64,000 nucleotides of DNA from Dreissena polymorpha (lineage: Eukaryota; Mollusca; Bivalvia; Myida; Dreissenidae): NCBI RefSeq assembly GCF_020536995.1, contig NC_068359.1, positions 82,319,430 through 82,383,429 of the forward strand. Reading direction: 5' to 3'. A model generated the notes under the pieces. The model was not told where the DNA came from. It worked only from the letters and a program-made list of their open reading frames with translations, and ran no database searches. Below are positions 1 through 12,015 of the stretch, in pieces (position 1 is the stretch's first letter; the number at the start of each line of letters is the position of its first letter). The translations under genes were made by a program, and so were the position numbers.

Positions 1-2209
1 TGAAGGGTCTATTTTGTAAAAACTTGACAAATTTTCTCTTCCATAACGCTAAGGCTACCAAATTTGGTACGTAGTGGCATCTTATAGTCCTCTACCAAGT
101 TTGTTCAAATTATGCCCCTTGGGTCATGTTTGACCCTGCCCCGAGCGTCACAAAATTGAACATATGCCTATATAAGGCCTTATTTTTGAAAACTTTAAAA
201 ATCATCTTGTCCATAACTGTATGGCATAGGGCTAACAAATTTGGTATCTAGTGACATGTAATAGTTCTCTTCTTAGTTTGTTCAAATTATGCCCCTGAGG
301 TCAAATTTGAAACTGTTGTGGGGGTCACATAATTGAATATATGCTTATAAAGGGCTTATTTTGCGCAAACTTTAAAAATCTTCCTGTCCATATCCATTGG
401 GCCTAGGGCTACCAAATTTGGTATGTAGTGACATCTTATAGTCCTCTATCAAGTTTTTTCAAATTATGCCCCTGGGGTCAAGTTAGACCCGGCCCGGGGG
501 GTCACAAAATTGAACATATTCTTATATAAGGCCTATTTTGTGAAAACTTTTAAAATGTTCTTGCCCATAACTGTATGGTATAGGGCTACCAGATTTGGTA
601 TGTAGTGACATGTAATAGTTCTCTTCTTAGTTTGTTCAAATTATGCCCCTAAGGTCAAATTTGCAACTGCCCCGGGGGTCACAAAATTGAATATATGCTT
701 ATAAAGGGCTTATTTTGTGAAAACTTAAAAAATCTTCTTGTCCATAACCATTGGGCCTAGGGCTACCAAATTTGGTATGTAGTGACATCTTATAGTTTTC
801 TACCAAGTTTGTTCAAATTATGCCCCCGTGGTCAAATTTGACCCTGCCCCGGGGGTCACAAAATTGAACATATGCTTATATAAGGCCTATTTTGTGAAAA
901 CTTTAAAAATCATCTTGTCCATAACCCTCGGGCTATCAAATTTGGTATGTAGTGACATCTAATAGTTCGCCCCCAAAGTTGTTCAAATTTAATCCCTGGG
1001 GTCAAATGTGACCCTGCCCCGGGGGTCACAAAATTGAACATATGCTTATATAAGGCCTATTTTGAGAAAACTTCAAAATCTTCTTGTCCATAACCATTCG
1101 GCCTATGGCTATCAAATTTGGTATGTAGTGACATATTATAGTCCTCTACCAAATTTGTTCAAATTTTATCCCTGGGGTCAAATTTGACCTTGCCCCGGGG
1201 GTCACAAAATTGAACATATGCTTATATAATGCCTATTTTGTAAAAACTTAAAAATATTATTGCCCATTACCATTAGGCCTTGGGCTACACAATTTGGTAT
1301 GTAGTGACATTGTATAGTCCTTTACTTAGTTTTTCAAATTAAGCCCCAGGGATAATATTTGACGCTGCCCTGGGGGCCACAAAATGGATTATATGCTTAT
1401 ATAGTGCCTATTTCGTGAAAACTTTAAAAATCTTATTCTTAACCATAAGGCATAGGTCTACCAAATTTGGTATGTAGTGACATCATATAGTTCTCTTCCA
1501 AGTTTGTTCAAATTAATCCCCTGGGGTCAAATTCGACCCTGCCCCGGGGATCACAAAACTGAACATACGCATATATGTGGCCTATTTTGTGAAAACTTTA
1601 AACATCTTCTTGTCCATAACCATTGGGCCTAGGGCTACCAAATTTGGTATGTAGTGACATCTAATAAACCTCTACCAAATGTTTTCAAATAATGCTTCTG
1701 GGGTCTGACCCTGCCCCGGGGGCGGTCAAACAATTGAATAAACGCTTATAAAGAACCTATTTTGTGAAATCGTTAAAAATTTTCTTATCGAAAACCATTC
1801 AGACTATGGTTACCAAATTTGGTATGCAGTAACATCTTATAGTCTTCTACCAAGTTTGTTCAAATTATGCCCTTTGGGTCAAATTTGACCCTGACCCGCG
1901 GGTCACAAAATTTAACATTATATACGCTTATATCTTGCTTATTTTGTGAAAACTTTAAAAATATTCTTGTCCATAACTCTAGGACCTAGGGCTACCACAT
2001 TTTGCATGTAGTGAGATATAGTAATCCTCTACAAAGTTTGCTCAAATTATGCCCCTGGGATTAAATTTGACCCAGCCCAGGGGGTCACAAAAGTGTACAA
2101 GTGCTTAAATAGGGCCTATATTTAAGTATTTGCACATGCCGAGAATATTTGTTTCTTCCTTTTTTTCAGCAGTGGAGCGATACATGACCATCAGGGCCCT
2201 CTTGTTTAG
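1..2209 (+). repeat. Pearl-like tandem array, about 12 units of 175-180 bp
   Basis: The stretch is a head-to-tail array whose unit carries the words GTCACAAAATTGAACATATG, CCATAACCATTGGGCCTAGG and CTACCAAATTTGGTATGTAG, recurring every 165-180 bases with roughly 10-20 percent divergence. It ends in a unique tail, CAGTGGAGCGATACATGACC followed by GGGCCCTCTTGTTT. A shorter array of the same family lies inverted near 21.6-22.2 kb and shows the other terminus (TTTTAGCTCCACTGGCC), so the termini are short inverted repeats. Bivalve non-autonomous elements with a 160-180 bp tandem core between conserved flanks (pearl/CvA type, often linked to Helitrons) fit this. The left end lies outside the window. 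Confidence 0.85.
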
Positions 2210-2960
2210 TGTTAAAAAGATATAGTACAAATGTTTATACTTGATGAATTAAGAGCCTTAGTCAAGCAGTAATTAAACATTTTTAAATGGTAAAATTTTC
2301 AGAAAGATATGCCCATTTTCTCTTCAGCACTGGCCATATATAAAATGTATAGCATTTAACCACTTTTATATGGAGCCCTGACCTGATCTCAAATGTATAT
2401 CACTTTTCTCTGGCACCCTCGGCCGCTTGTGTCACTTTTGTTCACGCAGTGAACTAGATAGTTTTAAGCTACTGAACTTCTGGAACATTTATGAAAGTTC
2501 GAGTCACCGAACAAATGGTTATTTGCCGGTCACAGCATCGGTCAAAGCATTTAATTGCTATATTATATATTCCCGAACTGCCTGAAAACGGGGTTGGGAT
2601 AAGAATTTAGACAAATCAGACAAGATGATTGAAAGTTTTGTTTTCATTTAAAACGAATATAGAAGCAATTTGACAAGATGATTAAAAGTTATGTTTACTA
2701 TCTATCTAAAATATATTATACTGGAATTGTGACTGTTACGATAACTGATATATATAGAAGAAAATATCCTATATCTAAGAAACTGGAATTGTGACTGTAA
2801 TGAATTAAAGAACTGATTATCACTATGCGATCAATTAGACATTTATGATATATTCAATGGAAGATAGTATATAATAACAATACAAGTATATCTGAAAGAA
2901 ACGTCTTTGTTCATTTAATAATCCCGTTTCAAGAGATTTAAAGAACCCAAGTACACATAA
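2210..2960. other. No gene seen (AT-rich)
   Basis: No coding pattern, RNA gene or clear repeat is visible here. The sequence is AT-rich with frequent stops in all frames. Confidence 0.5.
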
Positions 2961-3468
2961 ACATTAAGTCGTAGGGTTACACGATTTTGACAAATTATAT
3001 ATCATTTGTAAGCCTACGTTTCGTGGTTTTCAGATATATAAATATATATGAATTTACTTCTAATTTGGGCAGCCCGGCGAGTTAAAACTTTAACTTTTGC
3101 AAATATCATGCCGTTTTAAAATCTATATTTACGGTAAACATGGTCGTACTTTATACAGATTTGTAACGTTTATATTAGAAGTTCAGTTTTTAAAACCACA
3201 TCTTGCTTATGAGAATAGAATTCTGTATACGATAGAAAAAAATGGGTTTAAAAATGAAAGTAAATAAGGAATGACTTTGTACGAAAATAGCTCGCGGTCA
3301 TAACGCTCCGAACTGATGCTACGGTCTTGGGGATTATGCTTTTGTTAAGATACCGACCATTCAATTTCCGTTGTCAGGATTATTATATTTTTATCGAATA
3401 TATTGTTCACGAAACATATCAATAAATCTTACTTTTAATGAAGCTTAATAAATTAAAGATTTCAGTTC

Positions 3469-3740
3469 TTGTTTATAACACTGAAAGGGTGATAATTTTA
3501 TATGAGACCTCGTATATAGCCAGGGACTTATTTATTTGTAGAGATCCCTGATATAGCGGACCCTCTTGATATTTTCGGCTTTGCACACTTCAAATAAAAT
3601 GGGGGTGAAAAACATTTGTTTGCTGTTTATTATCAAAGAGGTTGTTATGTATAATTATATGCAAGGTGATTTACCTTAAATTATCAATTACTAGTAATTA
3701 AACTTATTTAGAGATTCTTGAAAATCACAGTCGGTGTTAC
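3469..3740 (+). mobile_element. Foldback MITE, partial copy
   Basis: It begins CTTGTTTATAACACTGAAAGG and runs through AGCGGACCCTCTTGATATTT and TTATGTATAATTATATGCAA. It matches the left end and core of the copies at 4.2 and 17.3 kb but lacks their right inverted end. It forms the inner part of the left palindrome arm. Confidence 0.65.
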
Positions 3741-4179
3741 GCAGACCATTTCGTATTTTGACATCAGTTCATCACTGCCAACTATTCAAAATCGTATTTT
3801 TTCCCTGGGATGATGACTACTTAGATTGAGACAAAATGTTAGGTGATTTCACATGTAAAAGTGATGATTCTGAGAATGTTAAACCGTATAAGAAAGTAAA
3901 AGTGACAAAAGCAATCGAATCTGTGGGTGTCTACCAAACAATGCATTATTGCAAGTGGTTAAGAGTAACAGATATTTTTCAGTGTGACAAAGGTAGATAG
4001 TTTTTACTCCATTGCCAATTACATGTTTGTTATAATCATTTTTGATTTTAGTTGTCTTTCACTTGGAATTAATACAAAAATAGAGAGGTCATTGTTTGAA
4101 GCTTTGACACCTTTATTAAGCCTCATCAGGGGTATGAGTGCTTGATTGTTATACCCATTAATGGCACGCTCCCAACCAG

Positions 4180-4487
4180 CTCTTGTTTATAACACAGACA
4201 GGGTGTTAATTTTATTACGAGACAGCTTATATAGCGGACCCTCTTGATATATTTCGGCTTTGCATACTTCAAATAAAATGGGTGTCTAAACATTCATCGT
4301 TTTTTGTTTATTTTCAAATAGGTTTATTATGTATAATAATATGAAAGGTTATTTACCTTAAATTATCAATTAACTAAAATTATTTAAAGATTCTTGAAAA
4401 TCCCGGCCGAAAAATATCAAGAGGGTCTGCTATATACGCTGTCTCGTAATAAAATTAGCACCCTGTCTGTGCTATAAAGTTACTAAG
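4180..4487 (+). mobile_element. Foldback MITE, about 300 bp
   Basis: Both ends carry inverted copies of about 60 bp. The left end reads ACACAGACAGGGTGTTAATT then GCGGACCCTCTTGATAT. The right end reads ATATCAAGAGGGTCTGC then AGCACCCTGTCTGTGC. There is no coding capacity, so it must be non-autonomous. Confidence 0.75.
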
Positions 4488-5020
4488 GGCTGAAATCGTT
4501 AATTTATTAAGCTTCATTAATAATTAGCTTTATTGATATGTTTCGTGAACAAAATATTTCAATATATTCAAGAAAATAAAATAAAAAATAATAATCATGA
4601 CAAAGGAAATTAAGTGGCCTAAGAAAACAAAAGAATAATCGCCAAGACCGTAGCATCAGTTCTCTGCATTGCACGCGATACTTTCGTACATTCCTTACTT
4701 AATTTAATGTTTAAAACAATTTTTTTCTACTGTATACAGAATTCTTTTCTCTTAAGCAAGATGTCATTTTTAAAACTGAACTCCAAATACAAACGCTACA
4801 AATCGGTATGAAGTACGAACATGTCAACCGTAAATCTAGACTCTAAAACGGCGTGATATTTACAAAAGTTAAAGTTATAACTCGACGGGCTGCCCGAATC
4901 GGAAGAACAACATAATGTATATTTATGTATCTGAAAACTACGTAACGTAGGCTTTCAAATGATATATAATTTAACAAAATCGGCTGAGAAATAAAAGAAA
5001 AATTAGAAATAAGACTAGTG

Positions 5021-5150
5021 GGTACATCAAAATGTATAACCTCAGGCGCTTCGATGTACGCTAATCGATAGCTACTAGTTATGTAACAAAGTATCCACAG
5101 GCTATTTGCCGATAAGGCCCGGTTTCATATCCGTCTTATCCGTGGTTGAA
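5021..5150 (+). repeat. Dispersed 130 bp repeat end
   Basis: The block GTACATCAAAATGTATAACC ... TTCGATGTACGCTAATCGAT ... GATAAGGCCCGGTTTCATAT recurs near 22.17 kb in the same orientation and near 16.6 kb inverted. It adjoins the outer edge of the palindrome arm here and at 16.6 kb, so it is probably the outer end of that element family. Confidence 0.65.
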
Positions 5151-5635
5151 TGAAATGCTTCAGAAAAAAATTGACATCCTTTTCACATAAAAATTTAACT
5201 TTCACAGTCATGGAAAAAGAGCCAGTACAACACATATTAAAAATACTTGTTTTTTTTGTCGATCACCCCATATCTTAGTACTCTTTGTGCATAAATAGCT
5301 AAAGTCTTCATGAAATCAGGACAAACAATTGTATTTTAAGTCCTTAGTTGACCTGGCTAAAGTAATCAGATCATTATAAGCTCAATATGTAATTTATATA
5401 ATTATTTATGCTTTGTGTATTGTAAACATATACAAAATCATGCAGTTACATGATAGCAATAAATAATAACAAAGCCACCCATACTATACTGGTCATTGGC
5501 AAAGCCTATGGAAAAAATGTGAACACACTGAGTGAAATATATTTCGCTAACATTTTGACGCGCGTAGGTAGGAACTCAGTACCGCTTCCGAAATGTGTAT
5601 TCATACTATTGCCTTCGAGGTACTCATCCGATGTT
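5151..5635. other. No gene seen
   Basis: AT-rich sequence without a recognisable gene. A 62-codon open frame near 5450 shows no domain and is likely chance. Confidence 0.45.
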
Positions 5636-5875
5636 TGACGGAAAGGGCCAAAAATGTGAGATTGTGGGTCAAGTTCCCCACGGGTACTACTTCCCCGTAC
5701 CCCAAATATTTTCCGTACCCAATTTTTTTCGTACCCAAATATTTTTTCGTACCCAAATTGCATAATTTTTAGTACCAATTTTTTTCGTACCACTCACAAT
5801 TGTTGTGATGTAGATAAACTTAAATTGATGCTTTAATATCCATCCTCTTCAAAAGCATCGTCACACCAGAACTGT
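5636..5875 (-). repeat. Dispersed element with GGGTACGAAAAAA minisatellite (copy 1)
   Basis: Imperfect units of about 16 bases, on the complement GGGTACGAAAAAAATT, lie between conserved flanks: GTTCCCCACGGGTACT on the left, and on the right TCACAATTGTTGTGATG with AAAAGCATCGTCACACCAG. The same flanks and core occur at 7.3 kb, so core and flanks move as one dispersed repeat. Confidence 0.75.
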
Positions 5876-7299
5876 CAGTACTTTGATTTGTTCATATTAT
5901 GCCCATGAAATATATGTTTGAAAGGGTGGGGGGGTTCGTAAACACATTAAAACTTTTACAGTGTTTTCATATCAATGAGTACTTAACCCCTATCGTTAAT
6001 GAGCAACGTAAGAATAAGTTCAGAATCATCTCCAATTAAAGTTGAAAAAATATGAAATTACGCTTACAAGATGAAGCATTTTTTTTAAACCTACACAATT
6101 CTGTTCCATAAATGAAAACTGCACACGGATGCCAGTAAAAAAAGGAAACCAATGTAAATAAAATGAACTATGAAATATTTGGGGGTTACAAAACAAAATC
6201 ATAGATAATGGTTTTTTGGGGTTATAACACAACACCATAGATAATAGTTATTTGGGGGTTATAAGACACAATCATAGATAATGGTTATACCAGTATTTTT
6301 TTCTATTTGGTTTAAAAAAATTGGCCAATATATTAATATTTACAGTAGTAAAAAAATCGTTCTATGTAACTTTATTGAGTGCCTTTTACACTGAAATTCC
6401 AGACGCCCTTTGATGCTTTGCTTTAATACTTATCTTGTAAAGGTATATGAAGCATAGCTATAAATAGGACAACATATTCTGGGAAAAAGATTTTATAATA
6501 ACAACTATGCATTTTCTATATTGTATTTGACATCTATCGTGATTCAGTAAATAAATTGCGAATTAAAACATGTATAATTAACTTTCAACGTGATCAACGA
6601 ATTATTTCCAACCTGCCATTTGTAAATATTGTTGCGACTATGGTATATAAACAGCATACAGTAATAGTCGTATGGCGTCTGTGAAACTCGCTCTTCTGCA
6701 TGCTTTCTCATTTTGCATATTTTATAAACTTTTCAAACAGAAATAACAGAGCCACATTAGTACACATACTATCTTTGATAATTCATTGGTTTGTTGGACA
6801 TTGCTGTTTTAAACAAATATTAGGCCATATCGTTGAGATTTAGTTAACCTTACCATGTGTTTATGGGCAAATTCACGTATTCAAGTGCTCTTACGACTAT
6901 GTGCTCATACCTACTAATGAAATTATTGCCGTACTTAACGAACAAACATGCCTAAGCTTATTGAATTAGAGAAAAAAACAATAATCAAAAGAGAAAAATG
7001 ATATGTTCATGCACATGGCATTTGAAATCACGTCCGTACAAATAGCATCATTAACTTAGGAAAGGAAAAAACGAAATATAAAGTTTGGTATGATATACAT
7101 GTGAAATTAAAGAGCATGGTGTAATTAAAGAGCATGTAAAGTTTTGAATTTATATGCTGAAATGTAATGTTATAACCCACAAACGTTTTACTGTAACAGA
7201 ACATTTTTTAAGATAAGTGGTACTGAACATACACGTCGAATATCGTTTTAAATATATTTCTTGTTATATTTGATCGATAATGTAACCCGCCTCCCAGTT
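5876..7299. other. No gene seen
   Basis: AT-rich sequence. A short block with TGGGGGTTATAACACAA recurs three times between 6178 and 6290 as a small local tandem repeat of about 50 bp. Nothing coding is recognised. Confidence 0.45.
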
Positions 7300-7555
7300 T
7301 CGCTGAATTGATCAAGTTCCCCACGGGTACTTCTTCCCTGTACCCCCATTTTTTGTACACTACATTTTTCGTAACCAATTTTTTTCGTACCCAACTTTTT
7401 TTCATACCCAAATTTTTGCTCGTAAAATTTTCTTACCCATTTTATTCGTACCCACATACACAATTGTGGTGATGCAGACTTAAAACTTAAATAGATGCTT
7501 TTATATCGAATTTCTTCAAAAGCATCATCACACCAGTACTGTCAGTATTTTGATT
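7300..7555 (-). repeat. Dispersed element with GGGTACGAAAAAA minisatellite (copy 2)
   Basis: It has the same left flank (GTTCCCCACGGGTACTTC), the same 15-17 base units and the same right flank (CACAATTGTGGTGATGCAG ... GCATCATCACACCAGTACTG) as the copy at 5.6 kb. Open frames across it spell repetitive GYEKK-type peptides and are repeat artefacts. Confidence 0.75.
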
Positions 7556-7959
7556 AAATTAGGTAACTCACAAGTAGGTAGTTTGTTAATGGTTTAATAG
7601 TAGCCTTATCAAATTTGTTATATGCCGCTTATTTTTCAAGTGTATGCGTATTTTGAAAACAAAATGAGCAAGAGTTTTGGTTTTCCATTAAGTTACTATT
7701 TTTAGAACAAGCACGTGCACATAGTAACAAATCTTAACAACCAATCAGAAATGACGATACAATGAGACAAGGTGTAGATGAAACAGATTACAAAAGGGAG
7801 CTAAGTCTAACCAGTATTTTGTCAACACACGGCCGATTTAAATCCAGTTTTCATTGTTATGTCTAAGAATACACATTGAACTATGTATTGACATATAACC
7901 ATGCGTGTTTTTGTATTTGTTCACTTCTAAAATTTGTATGTATTCATTAAGACCGATAC

Positions 7960-8400
7960 CACGGAAAGATATGATAGTGACCTAGTTTTTTATCCGGCGT
8001 GACCCATATTCGAACTTGACCTTGATATCATTAAGACACAACTTCTGACCAAATTTGGTGAAGATCGGATGAAAACTACTTCAATAAGAGAGCAGACACC
8101 GTGCTTAATCATTGAAATGCACTAAGTGACCCCGTGACCTAGTTTTTGACCGGGCATGACCAATATTCAAACTTTACTAAGATGTTGTCTAGATACAACT
8201 TCTTACCAAATTTGGTGATGATCGGTAAAAACTACTTCAATCAGAGAGCGGACATCATGCTAAATGCTTGAAATGCACAAAGTGACCAAGTGACCAAGTT
8301 TTTGACCCGGCATGACCCATATTGAACTTTACTTAGATATCATTGATACACAACTTCTGACCAAATTTGGTGAAGATCGGATGAAAACTACTTCAACAAG
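7960..8400 (+). repeat. Tandem repeat, about 150 bp units (array A, 3 units)
   Basis: Each unit contains GTGACCTAGTTTTTGACC, GCATGACCCATATTCGAAC, ACCAAATTTGGTGAAGATCG and AGAGAGCGGACACCATGC. Units differ by about 10-15 percent. Two further arrays of the same family lie at 10.0-10.4 and 11.1-11.8 kb in the same orientation. Confidence 0.8.
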
Positions 8401-8890
8401 ATTTCTTTGAGAAATACAATGCCCCCCAGTAAGCAAAATATGAAGTTGCTATGTAGTTTATCTGGGTTGCCACCCACCTGATGAAATAAAATTCCTTGAC
8501 TTTTCACTGACTTGTCCCTGACCAAATCTTGGGTTTCACTGACTAATTTCAGGACATATTCAGCCTCCTCCTCCCGATACAGCTGACCAAATCCACCCAT
8601 TTCATGTTTCTTTTATTCTTTAACATATAATATTTAACAACGTACAAAGCAGTACTACATGTACTTGTACACTAATCTATGCATGATGCAAGGCTATATA
8701 GTAAAAGATAGCAATGCAATTTGATTAAAAATAGCCAAGGCTAGTGTTGTGTATTGGGCAAATGTATACAAGTGCAGCTTGACCACATGACCAGTATCAT
8801 GTGTTTACCACACACATAATAAGTTATGTAATAGACCATTAATTCCGCTCCCAACTTTGGCCACTTGCCAAGATACTGACCAGTATCAGA
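8401..8890. repeat. Degenerate dispersed repeat, no gene
   Basis: It contains the low-information motif TTCCTTGACTTTTCACTGAC ... CCCTGACCAAATC, a repeat type seen widely in animal genomes. A 70-codon minus-strand frame here is repeat-derived. No host gene is visible. Confidence 0.4.
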
Positions 8891-9093
8891 TGGGGTTGTG
8901 AAACGGTGTAAACAGTGAACACCAGTCCATGTTATACTGGCCTACCACTTGTACTAGTTGGTTAGGAGTTAATACAGTAATGCATGTACAAATGAGACAC
9001 TTAGCTAAAAAGTTAATAAAACATGCATGCCCCCCTATATGGGCTATAAGTTGTAGTAGCAGCAATTGTGTGAATACGTTTTTTGTCACTGTG

Positions 9094-9583
<490 letters not shown>

Positions 9584-9779
9584 CATTACAATACCGCTAC
9601 TTAAGAATGATCAAATGGGAAAAGGTAACCTAGCACTGGCAGTAAATATGGGGCTCATTTACAGGTCAGATTTGTAATCTCTGCTGTAAAATGAGATTTT
9701 GAATGAATTAAAGGGAGGCAAATCTGTAATAAAAAGAACATGCATAAACCATAGTTGTTTCCCTTGTTTGAACCATGCT

Positions 9780-10028
9780 AAATCCTTATAATGCCTATTT
9801 CCAGTAACTGTGACCTTCACCTGTGACCTTGACCTTTGACCTAGTGACCTCAAAATCAATAGGGGTCATCTGCGAGTCATGATCAATGTACCTATGAAGT
9901 TTCATGATCCTAGCCCCAAGCGTTCTTGAGTTATCATCCGGAAACCACCTGGTGGACGGACCGACCGACCTACGGACCGACCGACATGAGCAAAGCAATA
10001 TGCCCCCTCTTCTTCGAAGGGGGGCATA
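9780..10028 (+). repeat. Widespread molluscan dispersed repeat
   Basis: The core reads TGACCTTGACCTTTGACCTA, AATAGGGGTCATCTGC, AAGTTTCATGATCCTAGCCC, GGACGGACCGACCGACC and ends GAAGGGGGGCATAATTA. I recognise this as a repeat present in many molluscs. A 90-codon minus-strand frame across it is not a gene. Confidence 0.8.
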
Positions 10029-10400
10029 ATTAGAGAGCGGACGCCATGGTAAATCCATGAAATGCACTAATTGACCCGTGACCTAGTTTTTGACCCGGCT
10101 TGACCCATATTCGAACTTGACCTAGATATTGTCTAGATACAACTTCTGACAAAATTTGGTGAAGATCAGATGAAAACTACTTCAATTAGAGAGCGGACAC
10201 CATGCTTAATCCTTGAAATGCACTAAAAGACCCCGTGACCTAGTTTTCGACCCGGCATGACCCATATTCGAACTTCACCTAGATATTGTGTAGATACAAC
10301 TTCTAACCAAGTTTGGTGAAATCAGATGAAAACTATTTAAAATAGAGAGCGGACACTGACGCCGCCACCCACCCGCCAAGGGTAAAACTATAATACGTCC
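10029..10400 (+). repeat. Tandem repeat, about 150 bp units (array B)
   Basis: Two to three units of the 8.0 kb family end with a terminus-like tail (GCCGCCACCCACCCGCCAAG, then ATAATACGTCCCGTTTT). The same tail closes the array at 11.8 kb. Confidence 0.8.
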
Positions 10401-11139
10401 CGTTTTTTCAAAATGGACGTATAAAAATCCATAATTCACCCAAAACTGTCGCCGTTAAAATTACTCGCTTAATAATCATCTTCATACTAAGGACAATCAG
10501 CTCTCAAAGTCAGAGCAAAATCTGCCAATCACTTAGAGTCAGTAAAGACTAAAATTTGGGACTTTATATTCTATAATTGAAAAACAAACTAAAGGGCCCT
10601 TACTCTGCATAAGAGTAAGAAAGAAAGAGTTCCTTTAATAACAAGTATCTCCAGAAAATAAAGATAACTCAACTGTGAAAACTTGAACTAGATTAACCCA
10701 GTAATCAAAGATGTGTAAAACAGACAAATGCCGTAATTCTGCAGAAACTTGCTGCAGCCAAAGTTCGATTCATTGCAATCATCTATTCATTAAAATCATT
10801 CATCTATGCAAGTTTGAGGAAGATTCACCAAATAGTTACAGAGAAAACACATGTGTCAGCACTTATAAAAATGACAAAGGACCTTAATCCTGCCCAAACT
10901 CCTGGAAGTCCCAATACCTTTTTCCAGTATCATCTACAAATTAAAGTCATTTAACAATTTGCGCCAAATCCACACAGTAGTTGAAGAGTAGTTGAAATTA
11001 CAAGCTTTGTGGTAAACAGACATGCTGAGGGATAGACTGACAAGAACAATGTTTAATGCTTCCCACACTGTGACGTCATAATACACATTACATCCCCTAT
11101 ATAGACTGCTAGATAGATAATGCATTTGTTGAAAATGCA
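10401..11139. repeat. Degenerate repeat, no gene
   Basis: Contains CCGTAATTCTGCAGAAACTT, resembling ACCATAATTCTGCAAAAACT in the intron near 14.65 kb, so it is probably an old dispersed repeat. No coding exon was recognised; in particular I did not find the missing second half of the PR domain here. Confidence 0.4.
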
Positions 11140-11790
11140 GCTCTCGTGACATAGTTTTTTGACCCGGCATGACCCATATTTGAAATTGACCTAGATATCA
11201 TAAAGACACAACTTTTGACCAAATTTGGTGAAGATCAGATGAAAACTACTTCAATTAGAGAGCGGACACCATGCTTTATCCTTGAAATGCACTAAGTGAC
11301 AATGGACCTAGTTTTTTTACCCGGCATGACCCATATTCGAACTTGACATAGATATTGTCTAGATACAACCTCTGACCAAGTTTGGTGAAGATCGGATGAA
11401 AACTACTTCAATTAGAGAGCGGACACCATGCTAAATGCTTGAAACGCACTAAAGGACCTCATGACCTAGTTTTTGACCTGGCATGAGCCATACTTGAACA
11501 TTACCTACATATCATTTAGACACAACTTCTGACCAAATTTGGTGAAGATTAGATGAAAACTACTTCAATTAGAGAGCGGACACCATGCTAAATCCTTGAT
11601 ATGCACTAAGTGACCACGTGACCTAGTTTTTGGCCCTGCATGACCTATATTCGAACTTGACCTAGATATTGTCTGGATACAACTTTTGACCAAGTTTGGT
11701 GAAGATCGGATGAAAACTATCTGAATTAGAGCGCGGACACTGCAAGGGAAGCCGCCGCCCGCCCCCTGCCAAGGGTGATCTCTTAATACG
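11140..11790 (+). repeat. Tandem repeat, about 156 bp units (array C, 4 units)
   Basis: Four units of the 8.0 kb family are followed by the tail CCGCCCCCTGCCAAGGG ... TTAATACGTCCTGTTTT. The array ends about 45 bases before the PR/SET exon, directly in the intron that should lead to the rest of the domain. Confidence 0.8.
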
Positions 11791-11835
11791 TCCTGTTTTG
11801 AAAAAGCTAAGCACGACTGTTCACCTCACCTTTAC

Positions 11836-12015
11836 CTGCCAGCAATATCCTGACTTCTGGTTTTCAGCAACGATATCGCCACCATACGGTCCAAACATGA
11901 CCCTGGATTCCAGTCCATCCTTGGCAAATACTCCGAGACCAGCTATTTTGGAGGTTTTGATTACAAGGCAATCTGGCACGGTATGGTCAGCTTGAAGAGG
12001 GTCCCCTTCTGGCAC
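11836..12015 (-). CDS. PRDM9: PRDM9-like exon: PR/SET domain, first half
   Basis: The 180-nt exon (60 codons, phase 0 in and out) follows the acceptor TATATAAACTGCAG and precedes the donor TGGCAG/GTAAAG. Its product reads VPEGDPLQADHTVPDCLVIK, then the glycine loop AGLGVFAK, FGPYGGDIVAE and SGYCWQ. The Tyr of the GYxW motif, which lines the active site in PRDM9-type enzymes, is kept. The next exon should begin the conserved I/VTKG stretch, but I could not find it. Confidence 0.88.

Larger units (their letters stand above)
2965..5010. repeat. 2 kb imperfect palindrome (foldback element)
   Basis: The left arm (about 2965-3740) and right arm (about 4380-5010) are inverted copies of one sequence at roughly 80-85 percent identity. 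Paired landmarks are AAGCCTACGTTTCGTGGTTT with its complement near 4950, ATAGAATTCTGTATACGATA with its complement near 4735, and CTGATGCTACGGTCTTGG with its complement near 4645. The spacer of about 600 bp shows no recognised gene. Another copy of one arm lies at 16.6-17.6 kb. Confidence 0.8.

Noticed and set aside
3836-4000. 54-codon plus-strand frame in the palindrome spacer (MLGDFTCKSDDSENV...)
   Set aside because: Looks protein-like but has no homology I recognise, no splice context and sits inside a repeat; chance not excluded.
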